Positions 11,461-26,977 of a stretch of 64,000 bases of DNA are shown piece after piece. A program made the translations under genes and the position numbers. Origin of the DNA: Colius striatus (Eukaryota; Chordata; Aves; Coliiformes; Coliidae). Each line of letters begins with the position of its first letter. Position 1 is the stretch's first letter. The DNA is taken from assembly GCF_028858725.1 (NCBI RefSeq), contig NC_084776.1, positions 372,001 through 436,000 of the forward strand. Reading direction: 5' to 3'. The notes below the pieces were generated by a model. The model did no database searches. It saw only the letters and a program-made list of their open reading frames with translations, and was not told where the DNA came from.

Positions 11461-14400
11461 AGTTTTCCCAAGCCTTTGTTAAACTGGCGCTTCTAAGTTC
11501 ATCCCCAGTGACGTCTGCTGTGCGGAAGCCAGTGGCAAACAGGGCAGGACTGGAAGAATTCAGTACCATGTGTTTCCACTCTCAGATCTTGTGACTAGAT
11601 GAGATGCTTTCCCTCTGAGAGGGAAAAATTGTCTCCAAAAGCATCACATGGTTGAACCAGAATTAAAATGCAACCAAGAAGTCCAAAGCTGATAGCAGGA
11701 CGTGGGGATTTGCACTGTGTGGCCACAGGCTGGGGCATCAGTGTCAGTCAGGAGTCAGAGGGTGGACCCCGTGCCTCAGTTCCCTACAGGAATAGTTGCC
11801 AATATGCAAGGCCTGAAAGAAGCTGACTTGCCCAGATAACCCGTTCTTGGACCTCTTAGAGAAGAATCCCAGACCTGAGCAAGTGATGCCCACCAAACGC
11901 AGCTGTGACACAGTGAAGGCCACAGATAGTTCTGCCAGTGCGAGGGGATGAAGATCAGTGCCAGACTGGGGCAAAGGAGGAAGTGCCATGCTGTAAAGGT
12001 GCAGAGAGGATGCTCACGGCAAAGGTGCCTCACTCCTTGGACAAGCAACATGGAGGCAGCAGCATTACTGCAAAAATACTGCAAGAGGGTGGTGGCAGCA
12101 GTGGGACAGTGTTACTGCTGCTGTCTCCTGACTTCCACAGCTGTCTGCTGCTGCCATGGAGCACCTGATTAAGCTTTCACCCCACCCTGCTGGGCCATGC
12201 TACTTTCTCTTCCTGGCTGCACACTTCTCAGGCGGGACCCAGACAAAAAGTCTGGACAGTTTAGTACCCATGATCTGTGCCAATCCACATCTCACTTTGT
12301 AAGGTGCTGTGACTTACCACTCAGGAGCTACTGGTCTGCTGTGTGGGCATGTGGGCTTCTCAACATTCGTTTCCATTGCAAAGCTGCCATGACATTCACC
12401 AGCAAATGTCTGTGGTTCTGCATCTCCTTTCAGAACAAACCTCAAACTGTACAGGCAGTGTTCCCTGTTCAGCAAAACAGCCTCAAGGGAGCAGTGCAAC
12501 AAGCTGAGGTGATGGGCTGCAAGTAGTGGGCTTCTAATTCATGACCTTCTATGTGATACCTGCCTGGGCATTTTCTAAGTGAAAAGAAACTCTTAATGCT
12601 TTGGCACTGCATTGGTTTGATGCTGGGAAATGAGGCTGCTGGCAGCACCTGGCAGCCCCGAGGAGCCACAGAAGCCAGAGACCTGAACATTCATACCCAA
12701 CACCCTGGCAGAAGGCAGCTGGAGGTGACTGTGTAATGTCAACCTGTGGCAGCAGAGCCTGGCCAGAAGGTAAGTGTGCCTTGCCATGGAGCATCCCCTT
12801 GCTCTCTGCTTGTGAATATGTTGGACCCTGGCCAGATGGGAGGTGATGCAGCAATAACACAGTAGGCTATAAACTGTAGAATTGCTCTCCTGTAACTGGA
12901 GTTCAGTAAAGTCACTTGACTGTCATATATGTACCAAAAACTTTTCCTCAGTGACCCCACGTAGCCAGTGTGGTACAGTTGCAGCCAGATGCTACAATGG
13001 GGGATGTGTGTGTGGGGAGGGAATCTAGAAGGACTCCTGACAGGGCTCAAGAAAAAAAATTACAAGTATGGTTTCAGCTGTGTTTACATGCAACAGAGCA
13101 TCACTGATGGAGTGCTGAGATGGCACTGCGACAGCAAAAGTGTCCCCAGACAGTATGAGTCCAACAGCAGCAATACCTTTGCCTTGCAAAGCAGCCCCCC
13201 TGTTCTATGCCATAATACAGGCAGTAACAGGCTGACAGTAAAGTCTGGAAAACTACTAGAAGTGAAGAATTAACATCACAGTCAGGAAGGGCGAGAACTC
13301 AGGATGTGAGCAGGTTCACCTGGAGCTCCTTGGCTCTCTTGCTGCATTTCCTGGTTGTTGTGATGGTAATTGAGCAACTTCTACTCAAATGAATGTGGGT
13401 TTTCTACATTTAGCACCAGAGCTCTTTTTAAGGAAAATGAGAGGGATTTTTGTGAAAGACATTGAGGTTACAAGAAGGTGACAAAACTGGAGGGAAGCAC
13501 ATTTTTTTATCTTAACATCCACAAAATTTGAACTGTTCTCATAAGAATCATTCTGTGTTGTCATCCCCAGCCTACAAAATGCTGACTGGGAACTGAGCTC
13601 TGTAGCCACTGCTTTTCACCATAAGAAATCTTCTTGTAACTATGTCTGTCTCCATTTGTCACTTGTCTTAAGTCACTGCTGGATCACAAGTGACTTTCAG
13701 CAGCAACATCAGTGTAGTTTCTGTCCAATCCCCTGGTCATGGCTGTGCTGTCTGTCAGTGCCACTGAGGTGTGAACACAACTCTGCACATCTGCAGCGTG
13801 ACTCAGACCAGTGATGACTACAGGTTAAAAATCATTCCTGCCAGGTGCAGATTTTCTGCTGTTCTTTTTATATTGTGAGATTAGTAACCTGATCCAGCTC
13901 ATGAAGCAGTTGCACAGGCAAGATGTGAAAGAGCAAGGGAGGAAGGTGGACGGGTGGGCACATGCAGCCAGAACCCAGACATGCTGCATCGCCTCCAAAG
14001 CCCATTTCATCCGAGCAAAGAGCTGAGGAAAGCCACGCTTCCCAGCAGCGGTTGCAGTCACACATCCCAGGTGGTGGTCCTGCCTGCCAGCAGCCCTTGC
14101 AGACAGCAAATTGCTGAGAAACAGTGTTCTTCCAGGGGGCCCAGGAGCTTTCAGCTGCCTGAGAGCCACAGCACAAGGAAAGGTCAGAGGAGAAGGGGAG
14201 CAGCATGACCCAGGCTGCCTCAGAACTGCATGCTAAGATCATAAGTCGGGGCACATACTCTCTCCTGTCAGCTCCTCTTTATAGCACATACCACTGCATG
14301 TGGTGATTCAGTGGTGGATGTCACACCATTACATTAACTTACAAATAAGAAACAGTGACATTCAGCAGTCCTTGTTGTTGCCAAATGTGAGGGTGATTGT

Positions 14401-15762
14401 AATTCCCAGTTAGGAAGTTACAGGTGCAGCTGATGACACCTTAAGCCATTCAGAACGGTTTAATGGCTCTGGGCTGGTCGTTGGTCACTGTGCCTCCCTG
14501 CACCTGTGCAGAGCTCCTGGACTGATCCTGCTTTCTCCCTGGGACCAGCTCAGAGAGGAGTCAGCAATGCTGCCAGCTCAGTAAGTGAGGAGTTTTCTGT
14601 GTTTTTAATTGTTACCATTCTGAAACTACATCAGAAATGTTATTTGGGGCTTTTAGAGTTAGAATTAAGAGACTTTTAGACAGACTAAGTCTGAGGAAAT
14701 ATATATCAAAAAAGGCTACCTGGGAGAGGTTTGATCCAATAAGAGAAGGGTTTGACACTAAATATTGAAACCCATGTTTCACAACAGAGCTGAGGATACC
14801 AAAGTGCTTTTTTTGCCTTGTTTTCCCCCTACAATTGTATTTGGTTTTGACATTCAGAGACACAAGAATAAATGGTTCCCATATAAGTAAAACAGACAGG
14901 GAAGGACTGGTGGAGACAATGAGGACTAGCGCTCAAAATCTTCACAACCACATGCTCTCACTAAAGCTCAAAGCACACATTAGGGCAAGATATTACTGCT
15001 CCAGATCAAATGGAGCAAAGTGAGTCAGCTTTTATCCTAGTCTCTAGTCTAAATCCTTTTATAGGGCTTGTGACCCCTTTGGGATTGTGCCCCTGCTCAG
15101 GGGGCCTTGTGTTCACGGGACTGAGCTCCTGTCTCTGCTGCAAGGCTGGATCGGAGACCCCCACGGTGTGGGGCATCTCCTGGGAGAACATTGGTGTTCC
15201 AGTGACCCAAACGTTTATAGAGGAATTGCAGAAGGTTAATCAAGAGCCTCTGATGAAGCTCACAGTCTCAATGTTAAATAACACCTGCTAAAGGCAGTTG
15301 AGGGGCAGACTCATTCCAGAGCTATTAATATAGCCCCTATTAATACTCATAGGTTCCTGCAAACAGCACAGCAGAGAGCTACAGCTGCAGAGCTAAAATG
15401 GAACAAATGTCAGCCTCCTCTGAGCCATAGTGTGGGAAGGAGACAGAGAAAGGACAGAACACAGGGCAGGATTCAGACCTGGGAAAGCGGCGAGAACTGA
15501 TTGCGGCACCCGGAGATCGCAGCCAGTGGGCAGAGCCAGGCAGAAACCTCCCTGCAGCCGGCGAGTCTGTGCTGAGACACGGCCAGAAACGCACACTCAG
15601 CGTCAGGCGCAGCACCTCCAGCCCTGGCACAGCCCCGGCGGGGCCTGAGCCGCCGCTCTGCCGATCCCCTACCAGGTGTGAGTCAGGGCAAAGCAGCAAA
15701 AGCCTGAAAGGACGTGGTGGGGGGTTGGGGGCTTTAAGTGCATTATCTGCCGGATTGGAGAG
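11461..15762. other. Intergenic gap between NOTUM and MYADML2
   Basis: No conserved exon, RNA gene or recognisable mobile element is seen. All open frames are below 130 codons and look random. GC content rises from about 15430 toward the MYADML2 coding exon. A promoter or 5' non-coding exon for that gene probably lies at 15430-15760, but no start site or donor can be assigned with confidence. Confidence 0.5.
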
Positions 15763-16671
15763 ATGATGGAGAGCACGGGAGGGCCGTATCTGAACACCGC
15801 TGCTGTGACATCCCCCGTGGGAATAGCTCGCCTGCTGCAGGTGATGTTTGGATGCACCACGTTCAGCCTTGTAGCCCACCAGGGTGGATTCAGCGCCGCG
15901 TACGGAACCTTCTGCATGTTTGTCTGGACATTCTGCTTTGCCACCACCGTCTTCATCGTCGCCTGTGAGTTTACGCATCTGCACAGCTGTCTGAGCATCT
16001 CCTGGGGAAACTTCACCGCCGCCTTTGCCATGCTCGCCACGCTCATGTCCATCACGGCCGCCGTGATCTACCCGCTCTACTTTGTCCAGCTGGGCTGCTA
16101 CCCCATCGGCTGTGAGGTGAGAGACTTCCGCATCGCAGCCAGTGTCTTTGCAGGCCTCCTGTTCATCGCCTACGCTGCTGAGGTGTTCCTGACCAGGGCA
16201 AAACCGGGACAAGTCACCAGCTACATGGCCACCGTCTCCGGGCTCCTGAAAATCGTGCAGGCCTTTGTGGCCTGCATCATCTTTGGGGCGCTGGTGAATG
16301 ACAGCCAGTACGGCAAATATGTGGCGACGCAGTGGTGTGTGGCTGTCTACAGCTTTTGCTTTGTGGTGACGGTGGTGGTAGTGGCCTTCAGCATCACAGG
16401 TAAGACTGCCTTGCTGTGGTTCCCCTTTGAGCGTGCCGTGGTCGTCTACACCTTTGTGGCTGTGCTGCTGTACGTGAGCGCAGCGGTCATCTGGCCGGTG
16501 TTCTGCTTCGACAGCAAGTACGGCTCCCCGCGGCGCCCCGGGCTCTGCGCCAAGGGCAAGTGCCCCTGGGACAGCCAGCTGGTCATCGCCATCTTCACCT
16601 ACGTGAACCTGCTGCTGTACGCTGCGGACCTGGCCTACTCCCAGCGCATCCGCTTCGTCTCGCACCTCTGA
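15763..16671 (+). CDS. MYADML2: MYADML2, myeloid-associated differentiation marker-like 2
   Basis: Polytopic membrane protein of the MYAD family, of unknown molecular function. The whole 302-residue frame is one exon, as in human MYADML2 (307). Two MARVEL-type four-helix modules can be seen, roughly residues 20-150 and 155-300. They contain long hydrophobic segments such as FCMFVWTFCFATTVFIVAC and VVVYTFVAVLLYVSAAVIWPVFCF. The conserved stretches SWGNFTAAFAMLATL, SYMATVSGLLKIVQAFVAC and CPWDSQLVIAIFTYVNLLL identify the family, and the match is to MYADML2 rather than MYADM. There are tandem ATGs at 15763 and 15766. I report the first; the second would shorten the product by one residue. It sits between NOTUM and PYCR1, as in mammals. 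No promoter element is obvious. Confidence 0.93.
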   Translation: MMESTGGPYLNTAAVTSPVGIARLLQVMFGCTTFSLVAHQGGFSAAYGTFCMFVWTFCFATTVFIVACEFTHLHSCLSISWGNFTAAFAMLATLMSITAAVIYPLYFVQLGCYPIGCEVRDFRIAASVFAGLLFIAYAAEVFLTRAKPGQVTSYMATVSGLLKIVQAFVACIIFGALVNDSQYGKYVATQWCVAVYSFCFVVTVVVVAFSITGKTALLWFPFERAVVVYTFVAVLLYVSAAVIWPVFCFDSKYGSPRRPGLCAKGKCPWDSQLVIAIFTYVNLLLYAADLAYSQRIRFVSHL

Positions 16672-19600
16672 AGCACGGATCCTCTGCTGCCAGGCCGTCA
16701 CGGTGCCGCAGGCACAAGCGGCCGGGGACGCAGCGGGGAATGGGCTGCGGGGAAGGGCAGCACCAGCCAGGCATGCGCGCCAGCACCATCACCCCAAACG
16801 CAAGGGCAAGACTGACTGCACCAGCAAATTAACAACCTGCAGCGGGTGGGCTGCAGCTGATGCTGGGAAAGGCCCACCTCCCCCATCGTTCAACATCTGC
16901 CTCAACTGCCTGGTGCCAGAGCAAAGAAATGATGCAGATGAAAGGGCGCAAAATGGCCTTTCATCTGCAGGCAGCAGGAATGCTGCTGCAACAGCAGATC
17001 TGCGGGCTATGGGGCTGCTGAGCCAAATGTTAGGAAAGACACCAAGGGTTTTGAAACTGTTACCAACGCGTAACCAGAACCGAGTGACTGTCCAGGAAGT
17101 GGGAAAGTTAAAAGCTGCATCAAGGAACACCAGTTCTGGAGATGAAAAACACCCCCTCAGAGCTTGGGTTAGTTTGGGCTGTGTGGTGAGACATGAATGC
17201 TTGCAAGTGTGGGAAATTCCAGTCGGGATGTTTCTGAGAAGAACATCATAGCTGTAATAGCATTTTGAAGATTACCAGTCTTTTCCTCTCCTTCATTGTT
17301 TAGCAGAGAAAAAGAATATCCTCAAGCACATGCCTTAGGGGGAAGCGATGGGATATTCTATGCAGCAAACACTCAGTCATTACAGAAATGAAAACCTGCA
17401 GAACTGGGGCTGTGCTCCCAGGAAAGAGGGTGCACAGCAGAGCTGAACTGCAAAATACCTGTGAGTAGCTGGGCATCCCTGCTCCAGCAGGACAGCAGGT
17501 ACCTTGGCGTGGGCTGTGGCTCGGGTTGTTGTCACCAGTTCTTTACACTCATTTCAAGACTTTAATGTTTTTTTTCTGGAAGATTAAAGATAAATTCTGG
17601 GGGGAGGGAGGAAGGAGATGCAGAGGTGAACTGATCTCACAGTGCTACACAAAAGACAAAACCTGGGGGGTGCGGACAGGACGGGGCACGATGAGACGTG
17701 CATACAGGGGCAACAGGTTGGGAGAGCTGCCTCAGCCCGGTTCAGGCACGGGGATTCCCCAGCTTTTTGCGTCACCAAGAAGCTGCATTTCCCTGACCCA
17801 TCCCTGACAAAACACCCACTGTGAAGTCCCACACCGCATAGCTCAGATTTCAGGCTTAATAGGAAGAAAAATTCCCTTCTGATCCAGTGAGAAACCAAAG
17901 CAGTCTGAGCACTCGTGCAGGACGCGTGCGGGCGACACGGGTTGGACTCAAATCTGAAGTAGCTGACTGTCAGCAGCAAGATTGATTTTTTAACCAAGTT
18001 AAAATAAAGCTGAATGGCAGACTTGCATTCTACACCTCCAGAGGTTTTATACTTTCACCTTGCTCTCCACACAGCTTTCATTTCACCAGACATAACCCTT
18101 CTGCTTTCTGCCAGAAATCACAGCTCAATTTATTTTCATATATGAAGCCTGAATGCAGCCACAAAAAAGAGTATATACAGGAGATGGTTGAGACGTCTGA
18201 CTGAGGCTCTTTGTAGCAGAGTCACTCAGGAAAAAGGAAGGAAGCTTACTTTTCATCAATGCTTCCACAGGGCTTGGAGAGCAAAGGCAAAGTTTATTGG
18301 GATGGATTGTGTTGGATAATTATGCTACTGAGTAATAACCACCCTTTAGCACTGGGAATAATTAACCCCTGAAACAGGCCAATAACTGGTACCCAGCACA
18401 AGGGGAATGCATTGAGCACCCTTCCAAGGGGCTTTTCTCTTCTGCAAGGCCCCATTAGGACAGTAAGTCTGGAAGATAATGGTCCAAAAGAGGCCAGCCA
18501 GCTCGTTCTAGGGCAAGACCCAAGACTATCTACAATAGATATAAATGAGGGTAGTGTAGAGCTTTATTTCTTGACACCCAAACAAGTCAAGAGGTTGTAC
18601 AAATAGGAAATGCTAACTTGGGGAAAGAAACTTGTTTGTTTTGGAGGAGGCAGTGTCCAGACAGCTCCTGTGCACAGGAGGATCCTTGAGCATTTGTGAT
18701 GTCTCCTTTTTAAACCCATCAGCTGCAAAAATTTTCACACTTGAAAAAAAAATGTGGTTTTTTTAACTGTGGAGCACTAAAAATCTGAGAGGTGACTGTG
18801 AACCATCATGGCTTCTGTTACAAAATTCAACCCTGCAAAACCAGGAGTATTGCTTTACCAAAGCACCTTCCTGTAGGTGCTGGAGCAGCTCTGAGGGGGC
18901 TGGTGGAGGCCAGGGAAAAGGAAGGAGGTGGCAGGTGCCTGCCAGGCAGGGGCTGCTTGTCCCCAGAGATGATACCACGGGTCTTTGGGCAGTGAATCTA
19001 TTGGGAAGTTCTCAGCTGGCTGACACGTTCTCAGCTAAGTGCACGCTTGCTACTTGCTCTGAAGATTTTGCACCAAGTAGGAGCGATGAGCAGGAATATG
19101 ATGAAAGCTGCCAAGGACACAAGTTGATGCAACTTACACAGTGCCAGTGATGCAAAGAAAGGCCCAAAGAATCAGGTAACTGGGAAACAAAGGCGGTAAA
19201 ATTTAGTGCCTTCACAATAAGGGGGAAATAGAATTTCATGTGGAAATCATGATACCACTGACTGGAGGAGCGGAAAGACAAGTCATTGCCAAGAACAGTG
19301 TGTTCAGATTTAGCCTTCTCATCTGCCAGCCAGAGGCTGAGCAAAAAATGTTAGTACGGTCAAAATGGCAAAAAAAGATTGTGTGGACAACAATCCACTG
19401 CTTCAGGAGGAAAAAATAAAGACAGAAAAGAAAACCTCATGCTTCAGTGGTTAAAACAGTCACTAACCATTGGAAACTATGAGACTACCCAATCTAGGAC
19501 AGAGAACATCCGATATCTGCTTAATATGATTTTAACCAACCCTGCCATGTCTCGATTGGTTAAAAAAACCTCTTTTATTTCTAGAGCTTCTCTTTCCCCT

Positions 19601-20573
19601 TAACTAATAAATCATGATCCAGTAATGACATAAACCAGGCTCCTCAGACGCCAACCATTCCTAACTGTTTTGGTAAACTACCATCACCACGTACAGGCAT
19701 TCATTCAGAATGGTGGGTTTGTGTTTGCAGCTGGTGTAGGCAGCTCCTACAGGATTCCAGCCTGAAATATGTAAATAGATATGTCTAAAAAAAATCGGAA
19801 TCTTTCATGTGCTGGGGTTTAGTTTGAGGGTTTTTTCCCCTTCTCTTCCTGAGGACTGGGATTCAGTACCCCCAAAAGACAAGTGTTTAAGAACATTCCA
19901 CGAAAGAGATGCTGGGATTTTCAACAAAAGGGTAAGAAAAAGGGCAAAGGACAGGATAAAAAAAAAAAAAGCGCATGATAAGATTCCATTCAGGAAAAAA
20001 CCTGCATTGCCTGGTGCCCAGCTCTTACAGTGACGTACTTCCAAGTGCATTGGTCCCTTCACAGCCCATCGCTGCAGACTTCTGGGCTCAGCCATGACAC
20101 CAGGCACCTCTGCAGACCTGTGCTGCCAGCGGGACGGGACCTGCTGCTGGACAGAGATGCTATAGCCCCCCCTGGGACGCTGCCAGGGGGCCCTGGGGCT
20201 GTGTGGACACAACCGCTCCCGGCACTGGGTCACTGAGCAGCGTGTGAGACCTAGAGTTGTCCTGCATGACGGGACCCGTCCGGGGCGGCCAAGAAGCACA
20301 ATCTCCCGTTCCTGGGGCACAGGCTGCGCCAGGCGCTCCCCAGCAAGCACAGGCCAGCCCGGTGGAACCCTCAGGCTGCCGGGGCACCCACCCGAGGGGC
20401 AGCGACCGGTGGCACCAGCAGGCACAGGGCCCAGAGCCCTTGTGCTCGCACCTGCTGCTCTGCGCAGCCCCAGCCCCGCGGGGCTCGGCCGTCCCGGGAC
20501 ACGCCGCATGTTCCGCTGGGGCCGTGCTGGGGGAAGCAGCTGCATCGCCGGGATGTCCAGAAGAGCAGCTGTG
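16672..20573. other. MYADML2 3' flank and gap before PYCR1
   Basis: No conserved coding exon is recognised. An AATAAA at 18003-18008 on the plus strand is the best candidate for the MYADML2 poly(A) signal, which would give a 3' UTR of about 1.3 kb. An A-run lies near 19960-19973. From about 20160 the sequence becomes GC-rich and grades into the minisatellite upstream of PYCR1. Confidence 0.45.
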
Positions 20574-20800
20574 CCCTGTGCTGTGTGTGCTGTGCCCTGC
20601 ACCCTCTCCCCTCTGCCCTGTGCGCTGTGTGCTGTGCACTGTGCCCTGCGCTCTGCACCCTCTGCCCTGTGTGCTGTGCCCTGCGCTCTGCACCTTCTGC
20701 ACTGTGCGCTGTGCACTGTGCCCTGCACCCTCTGCCCTGTATGCTGTGCCCTGTGAGCTGTACGCTGTACTTTGCACCCTGCACCCTGCACCCTGCGCCC
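20574..20800 (+). repeat. CTGTGCCCTG-type minisatellite upstream of PYCR1
   Basis: About 225 bases of imperfect tandem repeats are built from CTGTGCCCTG, CACCCTCTGCCCTG and GCTGTGCACTGTG units, with variable register. It stays open in several frames on both strands only because of its composition. It ends about 180 bases before the ATF4-type site of the PYCR1 promoter. Confidence 0.9.
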
Positions 20801-21215
20801 TCCGCCCGGCTCCCGCCGCCCCGTCCCGCCCCGTCCCGTCCCCGCGGCCCCGGGGCTCGCGCCCGGCACCAGCCGCCCGAAGCTTCCAGAAGCGCGCGCG
20901 CCGGCCGGCGGCTGCGGCGGGAGGACAGCGCCCCCTGGCGGCGGAGCCCGGCGCCGAGCGGCCCCGCCGGCGGCGAATGATGCAACAGCCGAGGGCGGTT
21001 GCGCCAATAGCTGGCGAGCGCTGCGGCCCCGGCCCCGCCCCGCGGCCCTGAGTGGCGGAGAGCCGGCGTGGTCCCGCCCCCCGCGCGCTGATTCGCTGCG
21101 CGCCCGCGCCCCGCCCCCCGCCGCACGTCCCCGCCCCCTGCGCGCGGAGCAGCCACGTGTCCGGCGGCGCGGCGCCGGGACCTGCGGCGGGACCCGCGGC
21201 GGCACCTGCGCGGCC
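20801..21215 (+). promoter_or_regulatory. PYCR1: PYCR1 promoter: ATF4-type site, CCAAT box, E-box
   Basis: CpG-rich sequence directly upstream of the PYCR1 ATG. TGATGCAAC at 20978-20986 matches the C/EBP-ATF response element (TGATGNAAN) bound by ATF4. A CCAAT box follows at 21004-21008 and a CACGTG E-box lies at 21154-21159. PYCR1 is a known target of ATF4 and MYC in mammals, so the arrangement fits amino-acid-stress and growth control. Occupancy is inferred. Confidence 0.75.
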
Positions 21216-23918
<2,703 letters not shown>

Positions 23919-26399
23919 CCAGACTGCTGTAGTCTGGCTGTGCTGAACATCAGTCTCCTCTGTTTTGTCTAAGGGAAAACACTGCATCTGAATGTTGATG
24001 TTCCCCGTAGCTGGCTCTTGGCTTGCAGCACCTGTGGGCAGTGCAATGTTGTAGCAGGGGGTCTTTAACCTGCAGTGGGGTTGGTGCAAACTGTCCTTGG
24101 TATTGCTGTTCTCTCTCAATTGGGAGTGGTGCCATCATTAGAGGTTCAAGGGCATTGTTTTTCCAGAAGCCTTGGATACTTCTAGGACTTGGGCAGTGTT
24201 CAAGGTGTCTCATGCAGAAGTGGTTTCTAATAGGATTTTTAAAGTGGTTTCAGAATGCATTTTGGTTTCAAAAGGTTTGAACCAGGCCTGCATTGCTCAT
24301 CTCATCTTGCATCTGCTGTCAGAGCTTGTGTCTTGTTGCTATTAGCTAGAGTGGACGCTGTGCACTGCATCAAAGGCTGAGCCCTAAAGCATGTCTCAGA
24401 AGGGACCAAAGTGCCTTTGCCCCATCCTCCTTCCTTGACTTAGACAGGTGGTGTGAACCTCTGGACCACGCTCTCTTTCTCTCTTTGGTGTCTGTCTCCG
24501 TCCTCTTTTGCTGCTAGTGGTGCTTGGGCAGGTGGAGGGCTATTGAGTACTCCTTTTCCCTCCATCTCTGACACCTCTTCATGCTCTCTGTGGGCAGAAT
24601 CTTCTTCCACGTGCCCATGGATATGTTTTGGCATCTCTGTGTTTCCTGATCCTCCTTCCCCTTCGCACTGCTCCTGGGGCAGCTGGTGCTGCTGAGGGCA
24701 TTGCAGCACCTCCCTTCCCTAGGCCCACTGGGAAAAGGGATGAATGAGGGTTGTTAAGCTCAAAGAGCAGAAGGGACCAAGGCTCTGGTCAGACAGAGGG
24801 ACAGTTAACCTTTCTTTCACGGAGCCTCAGAACAGCAGCAAAGAGAAGGTAATGTCTGCTGCTTTCTGTGATTCCTTTATGGTTAATGCCCCTGCAGGCT
24901 TTCTTGCCTCCCTACTTTTCTGTCAGAGCCCAAGTCCTGTCCCAAGCCAGAAAACTGCCAAAAGGTACAAGCTGCCTCTACCACTTTTATGGGGCTGCAG
25001 TGGGAGCAAGAGTCTGGAGGGGATGGACTGTGTTTGGGTAGGTAACTGTCACACTGATTCTACCTTGGGAAATACTGAGGGAGTGCTGGAAAAAGGGGGG
25101 CACTTAAGATGGGCTTATTGTCTCCTGAGGAATCTTGGATGTGCAGATCATGCAGAAAAGGCATTTCAGTATCGATGCAGAGGCTGTCAAAGGTGCTAGT
25201 AATGTTTTTAGTGTTGGGCATTCGGCTGGTAGCTGGGTACAACCCTGTAGGCACGATAGATGGTTACTCCTCTTTACATAATAAACACTTCTCCAGAGAG
25301 CTGTGTCTGATCCCAGCTGTTTGGGCTGGGTATGTCTCATGCCTCTGGTCCTTGCCACCCACAGCAAGCCTGCTTGAGATGTGCTGCAAACCAGCTTTTG
25401 AGGCTGTTTTTTTCTGGGCATGGGACTGGGAATCATACCAGCCTGTTTCTCCTTGTCACCTGTGGTTCCTGAGCAACAACACAAAAGTTATTCTGGGGCC
25501 CTGTGCTAACAGTTGTCAGAGATTTTAAGAGAATGGAAGGAGCAAAACCTGGCTGAACTCTGACATGAAAGTCTGGAAGTGTTAACCCTTCCTGACTCTT
25601 AAGGCTTCCTAACAGTTGTGCCACTGCATGCGAAGCTCCACGGGAGGAGGGTGGATGCTGTGTGTTCCTCCATTTCCTGCTCGTGGCCACTCAACTTTGA
25701 GCTTGGCCTTAAGTAGTGGCTGCTGTGAAATGAAAAGGAGTGTTGCAGAAAGAGTTTGCACTTGTCTGATAAAGTGCAATTCAGAGTAAAAGGCAGGATG
25801 GCTGAGCTTGAGGTGCTCTGCAGGGAGGCTTGCCAACTGCCGCAGCATACCCCCAGAGAGGCAGAGCTGTAGATCAACTTGCTGGGTGCCTGCAGACCTG
25901 TAAAAGCTGGCTGCCACAGCAGGTGGAAGCCCAAGCCCGTCAAGGGCTATGAGAGACATACAGCAAGTTCATATCCCCTGTGTGACAGCAGAGAACAAGG
26001 GTGCTGCTGCATGCCCAGGGCCCACACTATTTGCTCCTAAGAAACATGCTTTCTCCATGATATTGCCTTAACTCCCAGTTTCATTGCTGCACCTTCCACC
26101 TTCTGTGGCATGAGTATCTTGTCAGCCCTGCTTTGCTTGTAGCACAGCAGTAAATGCAGTAACCGATATTCCTGTGTTATGGACCCATGTTTATAGACCC
26201 ATATTTATAGCAGAACACCTGGAGCAAGCCAGGCATGATCTGGAAGAGCAGCGTTTCACAGAAGAGCCAGCCTCTGTCTTGACGCTTTTCATGCAGGGCT
26301 GGCTTCAGCATTGTCACCGGTACCTGGGAGGGCTGCTGCAAGTCAGCGTTTTCGGTGCAGACGTTGCTGCTAGCCCGTGCGTTCTCAGCAGCACTTAAG
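23919..26399 (+). other. PYCR1 3' UTR / intergenic region before MAFG
   Basis: No conserved coding exon is seen. The first canonical AATAAA on the plus strand is at 25280-25285 and may end PYCR1 transcripts, which would give a 3' UTR of about 1.4 kb; earlier variant signals cannot be excluded. The remainder up to the MAFG CpG island holds nothing I can identify. Confidence 0.45.
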
Positions 26400-26977
26400 A
26401 CAGCGGATGCAGCAAAGCGGAGCGGCTGAACGGGGCCGGGGGGTCTTCGGCAGAGGGGACGCCTGGGTGCTGCTGGCCGCGGCGGGGCGGGCGGCCCCGA
26501 GCTCCTCCGCGCTGTAGACGAGTTGAAGCGCGGGACCGGGGTCGGCCCGGGGGAGCGGCGGCTCCCGGCCCCGCCGCGCGGCTGTTCGTCGCCGGGCACA
26601 GCCGACGCGGGGCGGCCCGAGGGAAGCGGCCGCGTTCCCCGCCGCCGAGCGCCGGCTGCGCCTCGGGAGGCCGGCGGCTGCCGCCTGGAGCCGCCCCAGC
26701 GCCCCGGGCCCGGCGGGAGGCGGCGGGGCGGGCCCGGCGGGAGGCGGAGGCCGGGCCGGGCCGCGCGGGGCGCTCCGGTGCTGGCGCCGCCCCGGGCCGC
26801 GGCGCGCGGGCCCCTTAAGGCCGGGGCGGTTGCGCCGGGCGCTTCATGAATGGAGCCACGTGACCCAAACATCACGTGACGCGTCCGCGAGCGGCGGCGG
26901 CGGCGGCAGCGCGCGGCTCCCGGTCCCTCCCAGCGCGGCCTCCCCGCCCGGCCCGGCCCCGGCGGCCCCGTCACGAG
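26400..26977 (+). promoter_or_regulatory. MAFG: MAFG CpG-island promoter and non-coding first exon
   Basis: A strong CpG island begins near 26400. Just before the likely first exon are two CACGTGAC E-boxes, at 26857-26864 and 26872-26880; the second is the palindromic TCACGTGA core used by USF and MiT/TFE factors. A good splice donor (GAG/GTGAGC) follows at 26977/26978 and would end a non-coding first exon, as in mammalian MAFG. The exact start site is not visible. Confidence 0.65.

Noticed and set aside
9007-20573. Transposable elements or old retroviral copies in the AT-rich gaps
   Set aside because: I looked for CR1-type 3' ends, LTR-like terminal repeats and polymerase motifs and saw none I could defend. 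Old, diverged fragments would need a RepeatMasker run.
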